Source: Rutpela maculata
Lineage: Eukaryota > Arthropoda > Insecta > Coleoptera > Cerambycidae
Assembly: GCA_936432065.2 (NCBI GenBank)
Contig: OW386285.2
Coordinates: forward strand, 365,739,249 to 365,803,248
Length of the DNA: 64,000 bases
Direction of reading: 5' to 3'
Below are positions 1-9,940 of the stretch, one piece after another. The notes under the pieces are model-generated. The model was not told where the DNA came from. It did not search any database and saw nothing but the letters and a program-made list of their open reading frames with translations. Position 1 is the stretch's first letter; each line of letters begins with the position of its first letter. A program made the translations under genes and the position numbers.

Positions 1-56
1 AGAGAGGAGTTGACACATGATCATTAAATAGGCTAGACTCCTATAGTAAATTTAGT

Positions 57-3000
57 ATGCCTTCGTGTACGTCTTGTGGTAAAAGTTTCACACGTGGCGA
101 CAATTTACGTCGTCATGAAAGGCAGTCATGTGGGAACGATGGACCTCTCGCGAAGCGACCTAGGGTTGATTCAACGCCTTCAACATCATGTACTAATATG
201 CAAACATGTGATTGCTGTAACGTGACTTTAACAGCGACTCAGATGAAATCACATAGAAGAACTTTGCAACATAGGACAAATTCATGTGCCCCTATGGTGA
301 ATGGTGTAGCTATTGTCCAAACAGCTTTTAAAAATAGGATAATTACATATCGAGTGCATTGTGAAAATAATTATCTAGATTACGCCATGTTTTTCAACGA
401 AATCAGACCAAAGATTCTCAATCTACTCGAAGAAGTGCTGCGTATCCATAAAACAGTGAAAGTAAATATGGAATCGTTCGCCAAGTACATTTTACCGACT
501 CAAGATCTAACTGAAATGAAATCATTTAATACCTCCAATAGGATTTTGGATGAATCCATGGATCTGAATGATGTTTTGAATAGTTTTGTGGATTCAATGG
601 TTACGCAAAGTACTGAGTTTCAGGAGCGTGATTCAGGTATACTAATATTTTTTTAAATTATAAAACATAATGATTAATCATTATCTCTTTTTTAGGTTGG
701 GCCCTCGAACGAATTGCTTTTGTTGAAATTAACGTAAACAAGTATAGCCCTTTGGGTGGTTCATCGTACATAAAATTACCGAAATACATCGAAAATAAGA
801 AGGCGGTGGTGAATGTACAGAATCAAGATCAATGTTGCTTCGCTTGGGCTGTGACGTCAGCGTTATACCCCGCAAATGGCCATGTATCGTACACATCATC
901 ATATCCACATTTTTCAAGAGTATTAAATGTAACAGGTATGAATTTTCCAATAAAATTACGAGATATATCGAAATTTGAAGAAATGAATAATATTTCAATT
1001 AATGTGTACGGTTTAGAAGAGAAATTTGAAAATAATAGGGTTAAATATGAAGTTGTTGGACCTTTACGTTACTCGGGTAAGAAATTGTATACTCACGTAA
1101 ATTTATTGTTAATTTCAAGTGAATGTGTTGGCGATGAAAATCACCACTGTAATAATGATTGTGCTAATAGTCACTATTGTTGGATAAAGGATTTGTCTAA
1201 GTTAGTTTCCACTCAAGTTTCCGCTAGCGATCATAAGAAACATTTTTGCGACGGTTGTTTACTTTACTTTAATACTGAACGTCACTTATTTCAACACCAG
1301 AGAAATGACTGTAATCATATTTATACAACAGCACCAACAACAAAATTTCGTATTAACAAATTTGGAAAAGAAGTAGCTGAGAATATATTAAAATTTGAGA
1401 ATATCGAGAAACAAATGCGAGTACCATTCGTAGTATATGCAGACTTTGAGTCAATTTTAAAACCTATCTATACGTGTCAGCCAAACCCCGAACTCTCTTT
1501 CACGAATAAAACCTTTAAACATGAGCCTTATTCATTCGCATATTACATTAAATGCTCTTTTGATAATTCTCTATCTAAGTTTGATTTATATCGGGGGTGT
1601 GATGCAGCCCGAGTGTTTATAGAGCATATAGAGACAGATTTAAGGAATGTATATAATAGACATATGAAAAATATAGTCCCAATGGCTAAACTCACAGCGC
1701 AAGAAAACCTAGACTTTCAGAATGCGACCGTGTGCGGTATATGTGGGGGGCCTTTCGAGGGGGAGGATGTTAAAGTTCGAGACCATTGTCACTTAACGGG
1801 CAAGGTAAGATTTGGTGCCGCACATTCTGTATGTAACTTAAATTACAAGTTACCCAATTTTATACCTATTATATTTCACAACATGAGTGGATACGATAGT
1901 CACCTATTCATCAAAGAGTTGTGCAAATACAAGGATAAAGTTGGTGTAATAGCACAAAATAAAGAAAAATACATATCCTTTACGAAACATCTGTATATGC
2001 ACGATTATGTTGATAAGAAGGGAGTTACAAAAAAGAAATATTTACAACTGCGATTTATCGATAGTTTTAAATTTTTATCGGCTTCATTACAAAATTTAGG
2101 TGCGAATTTAGATGATGATCAGTTGGGGACAATGCGGAGTTTTTATAGCGAAAATGACAAATTTAATTTAATGAGACAGAAGGGTGTATTTCCATACAGT
2201 TTTATGGATAGTTTAGAGAAATTAAATAGAACTGAATTACCATCTAAGGAGGAATTTTATGATAATTTAAATAAAGAGCATATATCAGACGCTGATTATT
2301 TGCGGGCTAAGAATGTTTGGGATTTGTTTGAATGTCGCAGTCTAGGTGATTATTCAGATATTTATTTGAAATCAGACGTGCTTCTTTTATGTGACGTGTT
2401 TGAAAATTTTCGCGCAATTTCTTTGGATAAATATGAACTAGATCCAGCTCAGTATTATACAGCCCCGGGGCTATCGTGGGACGCTATGTTGAAATTAACC
2501 GGAATCGAGTTAGAATTGTTAACGGATATCGATATGATCCATTTCTTTAAAAGAGGTATAAGGGGTGGAATAAGTCAGTGTTCAGAAAGGAAGCATATTG
2601 CAAATAATAAATTTCTACCTGATTATGACCCTAACGAGCCGTCATCATTTATCACGTATCTAGACGCCACGAATTTATATGGACATAGTATGTCTAAGGT
2701 GTTACCCACGGGTTGTTTCATGTGGTTATCTGAAAGAGAAATAAATGATTTAGATATTATGAATATCTCGGATGATAGCCCACACGGGTACGTCTTTGAA
2801 GTAGATATACATTATCCGGAATACCTGCACGACTTACACTCAGATCTCCCCTTCTTAGTTGAAAATATTGTGCCTCCTGAATCAAAATCAAAATTAACAA
2901 AGTTAATACCAAACCTGAACGATAAAAAAAAGTACGTCGTACACTATGTAAATTTAAAGCAGGCTATTAATAACGGGTTAGTGGTTACGAAAATACATAG

Positions 3001-4015
3001 AATTCTTAAATTTAATCAATCGGCGTGGTTAAAGAAATATATTGACTTAAACACCGAGATGAGAAATAAAGCTACAAATAAATTTGAAAAAGATCAATAC
3101 AAATTAATGAATAATGCGGCGTTTGGTAAGACGATGGAAAATGTGGACAACAGATCAGACATAAAGTTGGTTACTCATTGGGAAAGTATTAGACGTAGTA
3201 TGGGTGCAAATGCATTAATATCTCGTCCAAATTTTAAAACTTGTTCGATATTTACTGAAGATTTTGTAGCGATCCATATGGCTAAACAAAAGGTGACTTA
3301 TAATAAACCAATTTACGTGGGCTTTTGCATCTTGGAATTGTCAAAGACAGTATTGTACAACTTTTTCTATAATGTAATTAAAAGAGAGTATGGGGATAAT
3401 GCCTCTTTACTGTATTCTGATACCGATAGTCTGATTATCAAAATTTTAACAGAAAATTTTTACGATTTTATAATAGATAACCGAGACAAATTCGACACTT
3501 CAAATTATCAGGATGGTAATATATTTAATGTACCCAGAGGCCCACCGGTTTTAGGTAATTTTAAAGATGAATTTCCCGCGGACCCAATAATTAGTTTTTA
3601 TGGTACCGGAGCAAAAGCTTATTACGTACAATCCGTGGGGAATGAATTAAAAAAAGCAAAAGGTGTAAAGAGATCTGTCATTCAAAAAGAATTATCAATA
3701 GATGACTATAGGCAAATCGTTGAACAAGGTGGCTTAATATTCAGAAAGATGAATACATTTCGAAGTCAATTACATGATATTTTTACCGAAGTAAAGAACA
3801 AAGTGGCTCTGTCTCATCACGATGATAAACGCTTTGTCATCCCCAATACAACGAAAACCCTAGCGTGGGGTCACTCTGACATACAATTTTTTCAAACTGA
3901 GCTAGAACAAAATATGCGTTGGTTAATGTCTGCTGCTAATGTTGTTCAAAGTAGTACTGTGGAAATTGATAAAATAGATCATTTACTTGCGGCAATAGCA
4001 GAGTTAAGCCAGTAA
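57..4015 (+). CDS. PolB: Protein-primed family B DNA polymerase, spliced (exons 57-636 and 696-4015)
   Basis: This replicates the element by protein-primed synthesis of linear DNA. Joining the two exons keeps the frame and predicts 1,299 residues. Exon 1 carries two zinc fingers (C4-C7-H20-C25 and C51-C54-H66-H72). Exon 2 carries the exonuclease residues D443/E445 (YADFES), N589 and D594 (HNMSGYD), and Y750/D754 (YLKSD). The polymerase motifs follow: D850 in YLDATNLYG, motif B around NNAAFGKTMEN (near 1,001), and the DTD of motif C at D1102/D1104. Between the first two exonuclease motifs, near residue 540, is a CxxC...DHCHLTG...H..CN zinc block resembling endonuclease VII/HNH. An ORF caller would start exon 2 at a TTG (752), but the frame opens upstream into the splice acceptor. 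All catalytic residues are present. Confidence 0.93.
637..695 (+). other. 59-nt spliceosomal intron in the polymerase gene
   Basis: The donor reads CAG then GTATACTAAT and the acceptor ends CTCTTTTTTAG. Unspliced, the first frame runs into a stop at 654-656. Splicing splits a glycine codon (one base from 636, two from 696-697) and restores the polymerase frame. The residues gained, up to the GGSSYIKLP segment, resemble the conserved N-terminal region of Polinton polymerases, which supports the junction. The length is typical of small insect introns. Confidence 0.82.
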
Positions 4016-4840
4016 TCGTTATTAAAATATGAATGTTTGTTTGACGTAAAGGTCCAGAATATTATAAATTAGATTTAGTTTATTTATATATTTCTTTGTA
4101 AATTAAGTAGAGTATTGTAAAGCAAGTAATTTATATTGTCATTAAAAGTGGGTGTTCGTTTAACGTACAATTCCAAAATATTATTAAATATGTTAAGTTT
4201 ATGCATCTACTATTCTGTAAAGACACTGTAAGTTAATTTCATACTTTATATGTAATAATATGTAATTAAAAAATATATAATAATTAATTGGAGAACTATA
4301 TTGTAATAAAGTATATGTAGAAAAGAATAATTATGTGTTGTTATTAAGCTTTACAGCAGAATTCCTGTTTTAAAGTAAATAAAAGTGAGCGTCATTTATG
4401 GAAGGTACTGTACCATAGCTTCTATTCGAGGCATGTTTGTAACAACAATTCCTATTTTAAAGTAAAATAAAGCAGCATTCTTTATGGAAGTGCTGTACCA
4501 ACGTATTTATGGAAGTGCTGTACCACATTCTTTATGAAAGTGCTGTACCACATTCTGGGTTACATACCGATTAGAGTGGGTCATGTGGCAACAACGCTGG
4601 CGTCTATTCAAGGTATGTTTGCAAGTTGTGAGATTCAGCGTGGGTTAAATGGCAACAAGAATTTCTTTGTTGAAGTAAAATAAAGTGGAATTTCTTATGG
4701 TAGGTGCTGTACCACAGTTTGGGTTATTGTTCAGAGTGGGTAATGTGGCAACAGTGCTGATGCCAAGTCGAGGTGACGCGGCGTTTGGGTTTGGTGGTGT
4801 GACACATTTCAACCAATGAGGAGGCCGCATTTCCACCACT
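4016..4840. repeat. Gene-free region of diverged direct repeats
   Basis: No gene is seen here. Two related blocks start at about 4018 and 4138 (ATTAAAA...GTTTGTTTGACGTA type, about 120 bases apart). They are followed by three larger imperfect units starting near 4357, 4443 and 4655. Each larger unit contains TTTTAAAGTAAAATAAAG and then a TTTATGGAAGTGCTGTACCA box. The box occurs about five times (near 4397, 4478, 4503, 4527 and 4692), and two units also share GAGTGGGTCATGTGGCAACA. The repeated AATAAA strings could serve as poly(A) signals for the polymerase. Confidence 0.75.
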
Positions 4841-4851
4841 CCTAGAGTAGG

Positions 4852-4883
4852 GATGATGGGGGGGTTAGCGTGGTGTATTTATA
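4852..4883 (+). promoter_or_regulatory. G-rich tract and TATA box upstream of the 5040 gene
   Basis: A GATGATGGGGGGG tract is followed by TATTTATA at 4876-4883, about 155 bases before the ATG at 5040. The G-rich plus TATA layout resembles the promoter at the other end of the element (15.83-16.0 kb, read on the minus strand). Promoter activity is inferred. Confidence 0.5.
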
Positions 4884-5039
4884 CATTGTGGACTCTTCAA
4901 ACGTTCTCTTTACCTTCAACTTTCACAGTGTGTAGTTGTGAATTTTATGTTCTGTGTTTTGTGTTCTGTGCCAAGTTTCAAGTTTAACAATTTGTAAGTT
5001 TATTATTTTTTTAATTGTTCGTAATTCGTAATTCTCATA

Positions 5040-5330
5040 ATGGTGAGACATATTGTATCTGGTGGTGGCCGTAAAACGACGAATGTATCGGAGGCTACTA
5101 ATGCTCAGAGGATGTTGCAGGGTGTGGCCATTTTGTCAAATTTTATGTCGGGCCCCGCTACCACGGTAGGTGCTCCTGTTAATACAACGATGAATATTAT
5201 TTATGCGGCAGCCCCAGCGGCTCAATTCGTTGTGGCCGGCGTCGCAAATAATGTAATATTAACACCTAGTGGTAGCGCAGCAGGTCCGACACCCCTAGGA
5301 CCTGGTGCTGGAAATATGGGCCCGACATAA
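5040..5330 (+). CDS. Small hydrophobic Gly/Ala-rich protein of unknown function
   Basis: The product has 96 residues and no family I recognise. The N-terminus is basic (MVRHIVSGGGRKTT). The middle, about residues 25-75, is rich in Ala, Val, Thr and Asn with short apolar runs such as IIYAAAPAAQFVVAGVANNV, and the tail is Gly/Pro/Thr-rich. No clear signal peptide or single strong membrane helix is visible. The ATG follows a TATA box about 155 bases upstream and the frame does not overlap another gene, which supports a real transcript. Its place between the polymerase and the zinc protein suggests an accessory role, but this is only inference. Confidence 0.55.
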   Translation: MVRHIVSGGGRKTTNVSEATNAQRMLQGVAILSNFMSGPATTVGAPVNTTMNIIYAAAPAAQFVVAGVANNVILTPSGSAAGPTPLGPGAGNMGPT

Positions 5331-5476
5331 ATTCTAGATTGGCACATCCTCTGGGTACACCCATCATAAAATTAGGAACAGCAGCCATTATAAGAGTAAA
5401 AAATTAGTTCGTAAACGTAGAGTGTCGAAAATCAACTGAATCGTATCAAGTCTCCTCCTTATTTATATGCAACCGG

Positions 5477-5484
5477 TGACGTCA
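5477..5484. promoter_or_regulatory. CRE/ATF palindrome TGACGTCA
   Basis: A perfect TGACGTCA lies in GGTGACGTCATGACCC, 128 bases before the ATG at 5612. The same palindrome occurs at 15,991-15,998, in front of the minus-strand genes at the other end. CRE sites are known in early promoters of adenoviruses; a similar role here is inferred from position. Confidence 0.45.
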
Positions 5485-5611
5485 TGACCCCCACACCTTG
5501 GATGACATCAGCACCCTCAACATTACTTAAATGCGAATGAATACGAAGAGGAGCACAGTTATTTTTCTGCTTTCGTACTGCATATACTATAAAGTATTAA
5601 CAAGTGTTAAA

Positions 5612-6115
5612 ATGCCTTTTCCAAAAGAATGGGAATCCAAACCAACCATCGCTGCATACCCATATAGTACGCATAACCAAATTGTGTGTCATAATTGTTA
5701 CGTGTCCTGGCCGAAGGAGTACATAAATTCATGTACGGGATTATGTAGAAAATGTAGAGATGCGAATCCTGTGCCAATTAAGAAAAGCCAAGGGGTTCAA
5801 GGAAGAGATTCAGGCGAGCGCCAAGAAAATGAATGCCGCAAGTGTCTGCAGCTGTTAACTCGCACAAATTTCGGAGTAATCAGAGATGTTTGTGATGTGT
5901 GCAAGGTGGAACATCCATTAAGGCAGCGGTGTCTCTCTTGTGATAGATACAAAGACGATTGTTGGAACAATGTGTGTAGGATGTGTAGAGGAGGTAAAAT
6001 ATTGTGCGAGAATGTTGGTCATTTTTATGGGAATTTTGTGCATCACGAAAGAAAATGCTGGTGTGTTAATCAAGAAATCCAGTTGTTAAGGCATGAGATT
6101 ATTTCATGGAATTAA
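5612..6115 (+). CDS. Cys-rich zinc-binding-like accessory protein
   Basis: The frame is open from 5531, but the ATG at 5612 (TTAAAATGCC) gives the more compact 167-residue product. The upstream part is hydrophobic and has a weaker start. Many CxxC pairs are visible: VCHNC and LCRKC near the N-terminus; ECRKC, VCDVC and RCLSC in the middle; VCRMC further on; and a final CWC. That is enough ligands for three or more zinc sites in a RING- or treble-clef-like arrangement. I do not recognise the family. It stands alone on the + strand between a CRE-containing upstream region and the convergent integrase. A regulatory or DNA-binding role is possible but unproven. Confidence 0.6.
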   Translation: MPFPKEWESKPTIAAYPYSTHNQIVCHNCYVSWPKEYINSCTGLCRKCRDANPVPIKKSQGVQGRDSGERQENECRKCLQLLTRTNFGVIRDVCDVCKVEHPLRQRCLSCDRYKDDCWNNVCRMCRGGKILCENVGHFYGNFVHHERKCWCVNQEIQLLRHEIISWN

Positions 6116-6407
6116 GGCATGGAATTTTATGAAGATGTAAAATTTCTTTCTTTATTGTATTTGGATTTAGAATAATTTATATTTTGTCAATAAAATATAT
6201 TTAAATTAATTTGTTTTTTTTTCTTCTATTAACTTACTGAAATATAAAATGTAAATAATATTACAGTGAAATAAAGCTATTCAATAATGAATTTTAGACA
6301 TTTAAATAAAACACATTAATGTCGTATACATATTTTATTTCTATATTACTGATACACAAGTAAATATATTGATTATGTATATTTTACATTATTCAAAATT
6401 TAATAAA

Positions 6408-7361
6408 TTACACAACATCCTTTTTGTCAATCCAAGAGTTGTGTTCTTTGGAAATTCCCATCCATTTAACAAATATTCTGTTTCTTTTTTTCCTTAACAC
6501 CTTCTCCACTAGATATATATCGGGATATTTAGTTTTTTGTAACTCCATTTCATAAAAACATCCTTTAATTGGTTGGGCATTCATATCTTGAAGCTGATAA
6601 GTTGTTGGGTTAGTTATGTTTATTTTCACAATTTTAAAAAGTTCAGTTGAAAAATTGACTGTAAAACCTTTCTCAAATACACCTTTGTATGCACTTATTC
6701 GGACTACGTCACCAACATGAAACTTAGGTTTTAAAGCAATCCTAATATTGTCATAAACACTCAATTTTGTGGTTGGTTTTACATCAGCAGGCTTCATACC
6801 AATCGTACGATGTACTTTGTTGTTGTACATATTTGTAATGTTGGCTAGAATGTCGAACCATTTGTATTTACCTCTAGCTGAGAATTCTTTATATAACCAA
6901 TTTTTCAATGTCCGTATCACTCTCTCCACAACTGCTGCTTTCTTTGTACTATACGTCGAGTAATGATTAATGGAATGCTTCTTCATTAAAGTGGAAAAGT
7001 GTTTGTTGTAGAATTCGGTACCCTGGTCGCTTTGAATATTCTTAGGTGTGTAGTTTGATTTTTGCAAAATGCTTCTCATGCCCTTCGTAATTTCAATTGC
7101 CGTTTTATTTCTTAAGGGTCTTGTCCACACATATTTTGAGTAGCAGTCAATCACTACGAGAATATATCGATAACCTTTATTCTCATTAGCATGTGGTTGC
7201 ATTTCAGCCAAATCAATTTGCCATAAATCACCGTAACCCTTGATGATTGTTCTTCTTCTACGAAAATTTTTACGGGGTAATCTGTGCAGCTCCTCCACAA
7301 TACCCCTTTTTGTTCTACTAATTTCCATGATAACTTCTTGGCTCCAATGCGAAAGATACAC
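6408..7361 (-). CDS. INT: Retroviral-type DDE integrase with C-terminal chromodomain
   Basis: This inserts the linear element into host DNA by strand transfer. The 317-residue protein has the catalytic triad at D50 (WQIDLAEM), D112 (QSDQGTEF) and E146 (AAVVERVIRTLK), within a typical rve core at about 45-200. A C-terminal chromodomain at about 279-317 (YLVEKVLRKK...FVKWMG) probably reads a histone mark at the target. The stretch before the first Asp (ELHRLPRKNFRRRR) matches the Maverick integrase type often called transposon-derived protein F54H12.3. No N-terminal H2C2 zinc motif is seen, so the true start may lie upstream or the domain may be absent. It is the last gene of the minus-strand block, convergent with the zinc protein gene. 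Confidence 0.92.
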   Translation of the reverse strand: MYLSHWSQEVIMEISRTKRGIVEELHRLPRKNFRRRRTIIKGYGDLWQIDLAEMQPHANENKGYRYILVVIDCYSKYVWTRPLRNKTAIEITKGMRSILQKSNYTPKNIQSDQGTEFYNKHFSTLMKKHSINHYSTYSTKKAAVVERVIRTLKNWLYKEFSARGKYKWFDILANITNMYNNKVHRTIGMKPADVKPTTKLSVYDNIRIALKPKFHVGDVVRISAYKGVFEKGFTVNFSTELFKIVKINITNPTTYQLQDMNAQPIKGCFYEMELQKTKYPDIYLVEKVLRKKRNRIFVKWMGISKEHNSWIDKKDVV

Positions 7362-7394
7362 CTAACTGATAGATGTTTGCAGACAGACTAATTT

Positions 7395-7973
7395 CTAATA
7401 AGTTAATTCTTCTAATTTAACAAGTTTCTCAATTAAATTATTAATCTGTTTAGTGTTTAGAGAAACTGCATTTTCAACTTCTTTATGTTTTTTATCAGTA
7501 TCTTTTTGTATTTGTTCATTAACATACTTTTTCATTGCTGCAATAACTTCTTCTTTTTTTCTTTGCATTTTATCATCAACGTACTTTCTCACAGCACCAC
7601 TAACTAAGCCAGCTTGATCATTAACTTTATGCATTTGCTCATTAACATACTTTTTCATAGCTACACTACTTAAGTCAGATTGACTATTGACATAATTTTT
7701 CATTGCTGCAATAATTAAGTCACTGATCTCATCCATAGCCTTGTGGATGTCTGCAAAGAATGTAGCAAATCGGTTTTCAACATAGTTACGTGTTACACCA
7801 TCCTTACTATCTACCGGTTCTCCAATGTTCTTTAAACGTTTATTCTGGATATCAAAGTGATTATCTGTGGTGAGGTTAAAGCCAAGACCTGGTGGACCGC
7901 GTACGACTAATGATTTATTAGCGCCGCCTCTTCTACGTCCAAACTTGTCAATTGTGTTGTGAACAGGTAGCAT
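7395..7973 (-). CDS. Putative fibre-like trimeric coiled-coil protein
   Basis: The product has 192 residues. A basic N-terminus (FGRRRGGANKS) leads into RGPPGLGFNLTTDNHFDIQN and then KRLKNIGEPVDSKDGVTRNYVE. The latter resembles the neck motif of phage tail fibres and the conserved start of adintovirus fibre-like proteins. Residues 80-190 are strongly helical and carry four imperfect repeats of about 25 residues, each with a core like AAMKKYVNEQ. This looks like a trimeric shaft. There is no obvious knob domain, so the receptor-binding end may be missing, very short, or supplied by another protein. It lies 33 bases upstream of the integrase on the same strand, within the structural gene cluster. 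Role inferred; the spike function is not demonstrated. Confidence 0.6.
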   Translation of the reverse strand: MLPVHNTIDKFGRRRGGANKSLVVRGPPGLGFNLTTDNHFDIQNKRLKNIGEPVDSKDGVTRNYVENRFATFFADIHKAMDEISDLIIAAMKNYVNSQSDLSSVAMKKYVNEQMHKVNDQAGLVSGAVRKYVDDKMQRKKEEVIAAMKKYVNEQIQKDTDKKHKEVENAVSLNTKQINNLIEKLVKLEELTY

Positions 7974-8132
7974 TTCTGATTACATCTGATCTGATTTAAG
8001 TATTTCACAATATATTATACTTCCCAATTAGATATATTCACAAGAAAATTTAATAAAATCAATTTTTCTTTTTTTTATTTAAATTATTACTTCCTACGTT
8101 GACACTCCTTACTGGAATTAAATTTAATTTCG

Positions 8133-9116
8133 CTAATAGATTATTTTTTCTTCTCTCATTTCCTCCAACAAACTAACTATTTCATTGTTAACACCACTGT
8201 TACCTGCCATTTTTGAACTATACAGCAGACGTAGACGATCCACCAACTCTTTCGGTTTATTCCAATAAACATAATCCACACCTCTACTATTGTATAATTT
8301 CTTAATAGGCATACCCGAACCTATTCTAGATCTCGTCGTTACTGTAGGAAATAACAGTGGTTTTATAATTTCACTGAATTTCTTCCATTTCTTTACTTTC
8401 AAACCCAGACTTATATCATAGCGGTTATACGGTGCTTTTGTCTTATTTAATATTTGCCGATATATTTCACGCTCATCTCCAATAAAAGTTTCATCACTAC
8501 GTAGAACTGATGGATATTTCATAAATATTAGATCATACAACTTAGAACTGCCAGGATACTTTCCCACTCGCTTATTACCACGCCACAAGGTAATATTTCC
8601 ACCAGAAAAGCGTATTTCGCTATTACCTATTAGTAGTTTATCTGTGTTGGGATCTAGACGCACACCGTATACACTATCATATTTATGATTACCAGACTTT
8701 ACATTTTCTACATGTTGTTTGATCACATCACCCTCTTTTTCTGCACTGCTAAGGATACTTTCTGAACCTGGGGTACTCATTAACGATGATCTCGGTGGTG
8801 TCTCCATAAAATATGCTTGACTTGCATTATTCTCATCATCTTCATCACTAGTTTCAGATGCTGCTTTAAATGCACTGGTACTAGCTCTTGCACCCCCTGG
8901 TGTTTGTGTCTGTGTTGGCACATTATTTTGTGATTTTACCTTTGAAGCGGATGATAAGTCTTTTAAAGGTGTGGTTATAGGTTCATATATCTTCTCCAAC
9001 GTTAATTTATTCTCAGCATCTCTATTCTTGAGAGAATTGAATTTCTTACGTACGGAGTCGGTAGCCTCAACTAATTGACGTTTCAGACTTATTTCAGCTC
9101 CCACATCTCTATCCAT
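8133..9116 (-). CDS. Conserved Polinton protein of unknown function (DUF8207-like region)
   Basis: The protein has 327 residues. An N-terminal helical basic region (KRQLVEATDSVRKKFNSLKN) ends in EKIYEPITTPLKDL. A low-complexity Ser/Thr/Asp-rich linker follows at about 70-140, then a folded domain at about 145-250 (YGVRLDPNTDKLLIGNSEI ... GKYPGSSKLYDLIFMKYPS). From memory, this domain resembles one recurring in Maverick elements of insects, cnidarians and nematodes, probably DUF8207; I could not verify the name. No enzymatic motif is seen. It sits between the packaging ATPase and the fibre-like gene, so a virion or morphogenesis role is likely but inferred. Confidence 0.7.
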   Translation of the reverse strand: MDRDVGAEISLKRQLVEATDSVRKKFNSLKNRDAENKLTLEKIYEPITTPLKDLSSASKVKSQNNVPTQTQTPGGARASTSAFKAASETSDEDDENNASQAYFMETPPRSSLMSTPGSESILSSAEKEGDVIKQHVENVKSGNHKYDSVYGVRLDPNTDKLLIGNSEIRFSGGNITLWRGNKRVGKYPGSSKLYDLIFMKYPSVLRSDETFIGDEREIYRQILNKTKAPYNRYDISLGLKVKKWKKFSEIIKPLLFPTVTTRSRIGSGMPIKKLYNSRGVDYVYWNKPKELVDRLRLLYSSKMAGNSGVNNEIVSLLEEMREEKIIY

Positions 9117-9192
9117 ATTAGCTTTCTGCTTAATTTCGCCGATGTAATACCGACGCTGTCTGCAGATCGATTGAAGTCCTAATTACAATTCT

Positions 9193-9924
9193 TTATGGAT
9201 ATATGAAACTATCAAGTCCTTTCCTGTATCTCCCCTCGTTTACTTCTCTATCTTTGTCAATTACAAGAAACCCATATCTTTCTTTCCAACATTCTGCACA
9301 CATTTCTTGAAATTTCTTAAAAGATACGTCCGGCGAGACATGATCAGAGAAAATGTGGTGTAAATTCATGTCATCCTGCTTGAACAATGCTATAAAATTT
9401 GCGTTGTCTCTTACTAACTGCTTTGGCACGCGAGAATATGTTTGTGCCAGATAAAAACAATCTACATTTCTATGGCGACCCATTGAGAAAAACGCACGAA
9501 TTACATCTTGTTTTTCACATATAACATCATCAAATATAAATATAGAATCAAGTTTAGCATCAGATGGCTGCACTATATCCGCATTATTACTGAAGGTGTA
9601 AAATCCTAGTCCCTTAATAGGCTCTAATATCTTGCGCAAATACTCGTACTTGGGTTGATATAGAGACTTTGAATATAGGTAAATGTTTGCAAAACGAAGT
9701 CCAAGTGGGTGAGTAAGCAGAGATATCAGTAAATTTGTCTTTCCACAGGCACTTGGGCCGATTAATAGCCCACGAATAGTTGAGGGAAGTAATGGTCCAT
9801 GGCGCGATTCGACTTGTAACCCACATCCAACTTTTTCGTCTAAATTGTCTACAGCAAACTTCTGTCTCTGCTTCACAATACGCATTGTAGCACGGTTGAA
9901 GACTATATAAATAGATGTATGCAT
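9193..9924 (-). CDS. FtsK/HerA-type (A32-like) genome-packaging ATPase
   Basis: This powers packaging of the element DNA into its capsid. The 243-residue protein has a Walker A at 56-63 (GPSACGKT) and a Walker B ending in FIFDDV (129-134). A conserved ARDNA-type stretch follows (LVRDNANFIALFKQDD), typical of the Polinton/adintovirus ATPase, and the length is normal for the family. Two starts are possible: the first ATG at 9924, or the second at 9885 (MRIVKQRQKF). The second is closer to the usual N-terminus and leaves room for promoter elements. The gene is divergent from the phospholipase gene, with only 16 bases between the outermost ATGs, so the two must share a bidirectional promoter. Confidence 0.92.
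   Translation of the reverse strand: MHTSIYIVFNRATMRIVKQRQKFAVDNLDEKVGCGLQVESRHGPLLPSTIRGLLIGPSACGKTNLLISLLTHPLGLRFANIYLYSKSLYQPKYEYLRKILEPIKGLGFYTFSNNADIVQPSDAKLDSIFIFDDVICEKQDVIRAFFSMGRHRNVDCFYLAQTYSRVPKQLVRDNANFIALFKQDDMNLHHIFSDHVSPDVSFKKFQEMCAECWKERYGFLVIDKDREVNEGRYRKGLDSFIYP
9903..9914 (+). promoter_or_regulatory. TATA-like box in the ATPase/phospholipase divergent promoter
   Basis: CTATATAAATAG lies 27 bases before the ATG at 9941. It is nearly symmetric, so it could direct transcription both ways. If used rightward, the phospholipase mRNA would have a very short leader. If used leftward, transcription would begin inside the first ATPase codons and favour the start at 9885. Confidence 0.5.
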
Positions 9925-9940
9925 TACAATTGTTATTTAA

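Noticed and set aside
1..20. AGAGAGGAG at the window start as the Polinton terminal repeat
   Set aside because: No inverse of it was found at the right side near 16 kb, and window edges are arbitrary.
5531..5611. Hydrophobic N-terminal extension of the Cys-rich protein as a signal peptide
   Set aside because: The upstream ATG would add a plausible hydrophobic stretch, but the zinc-binding core and the better ATG context at 5612 favour a cytosolic or nuclear protein; left as a minor alternative.
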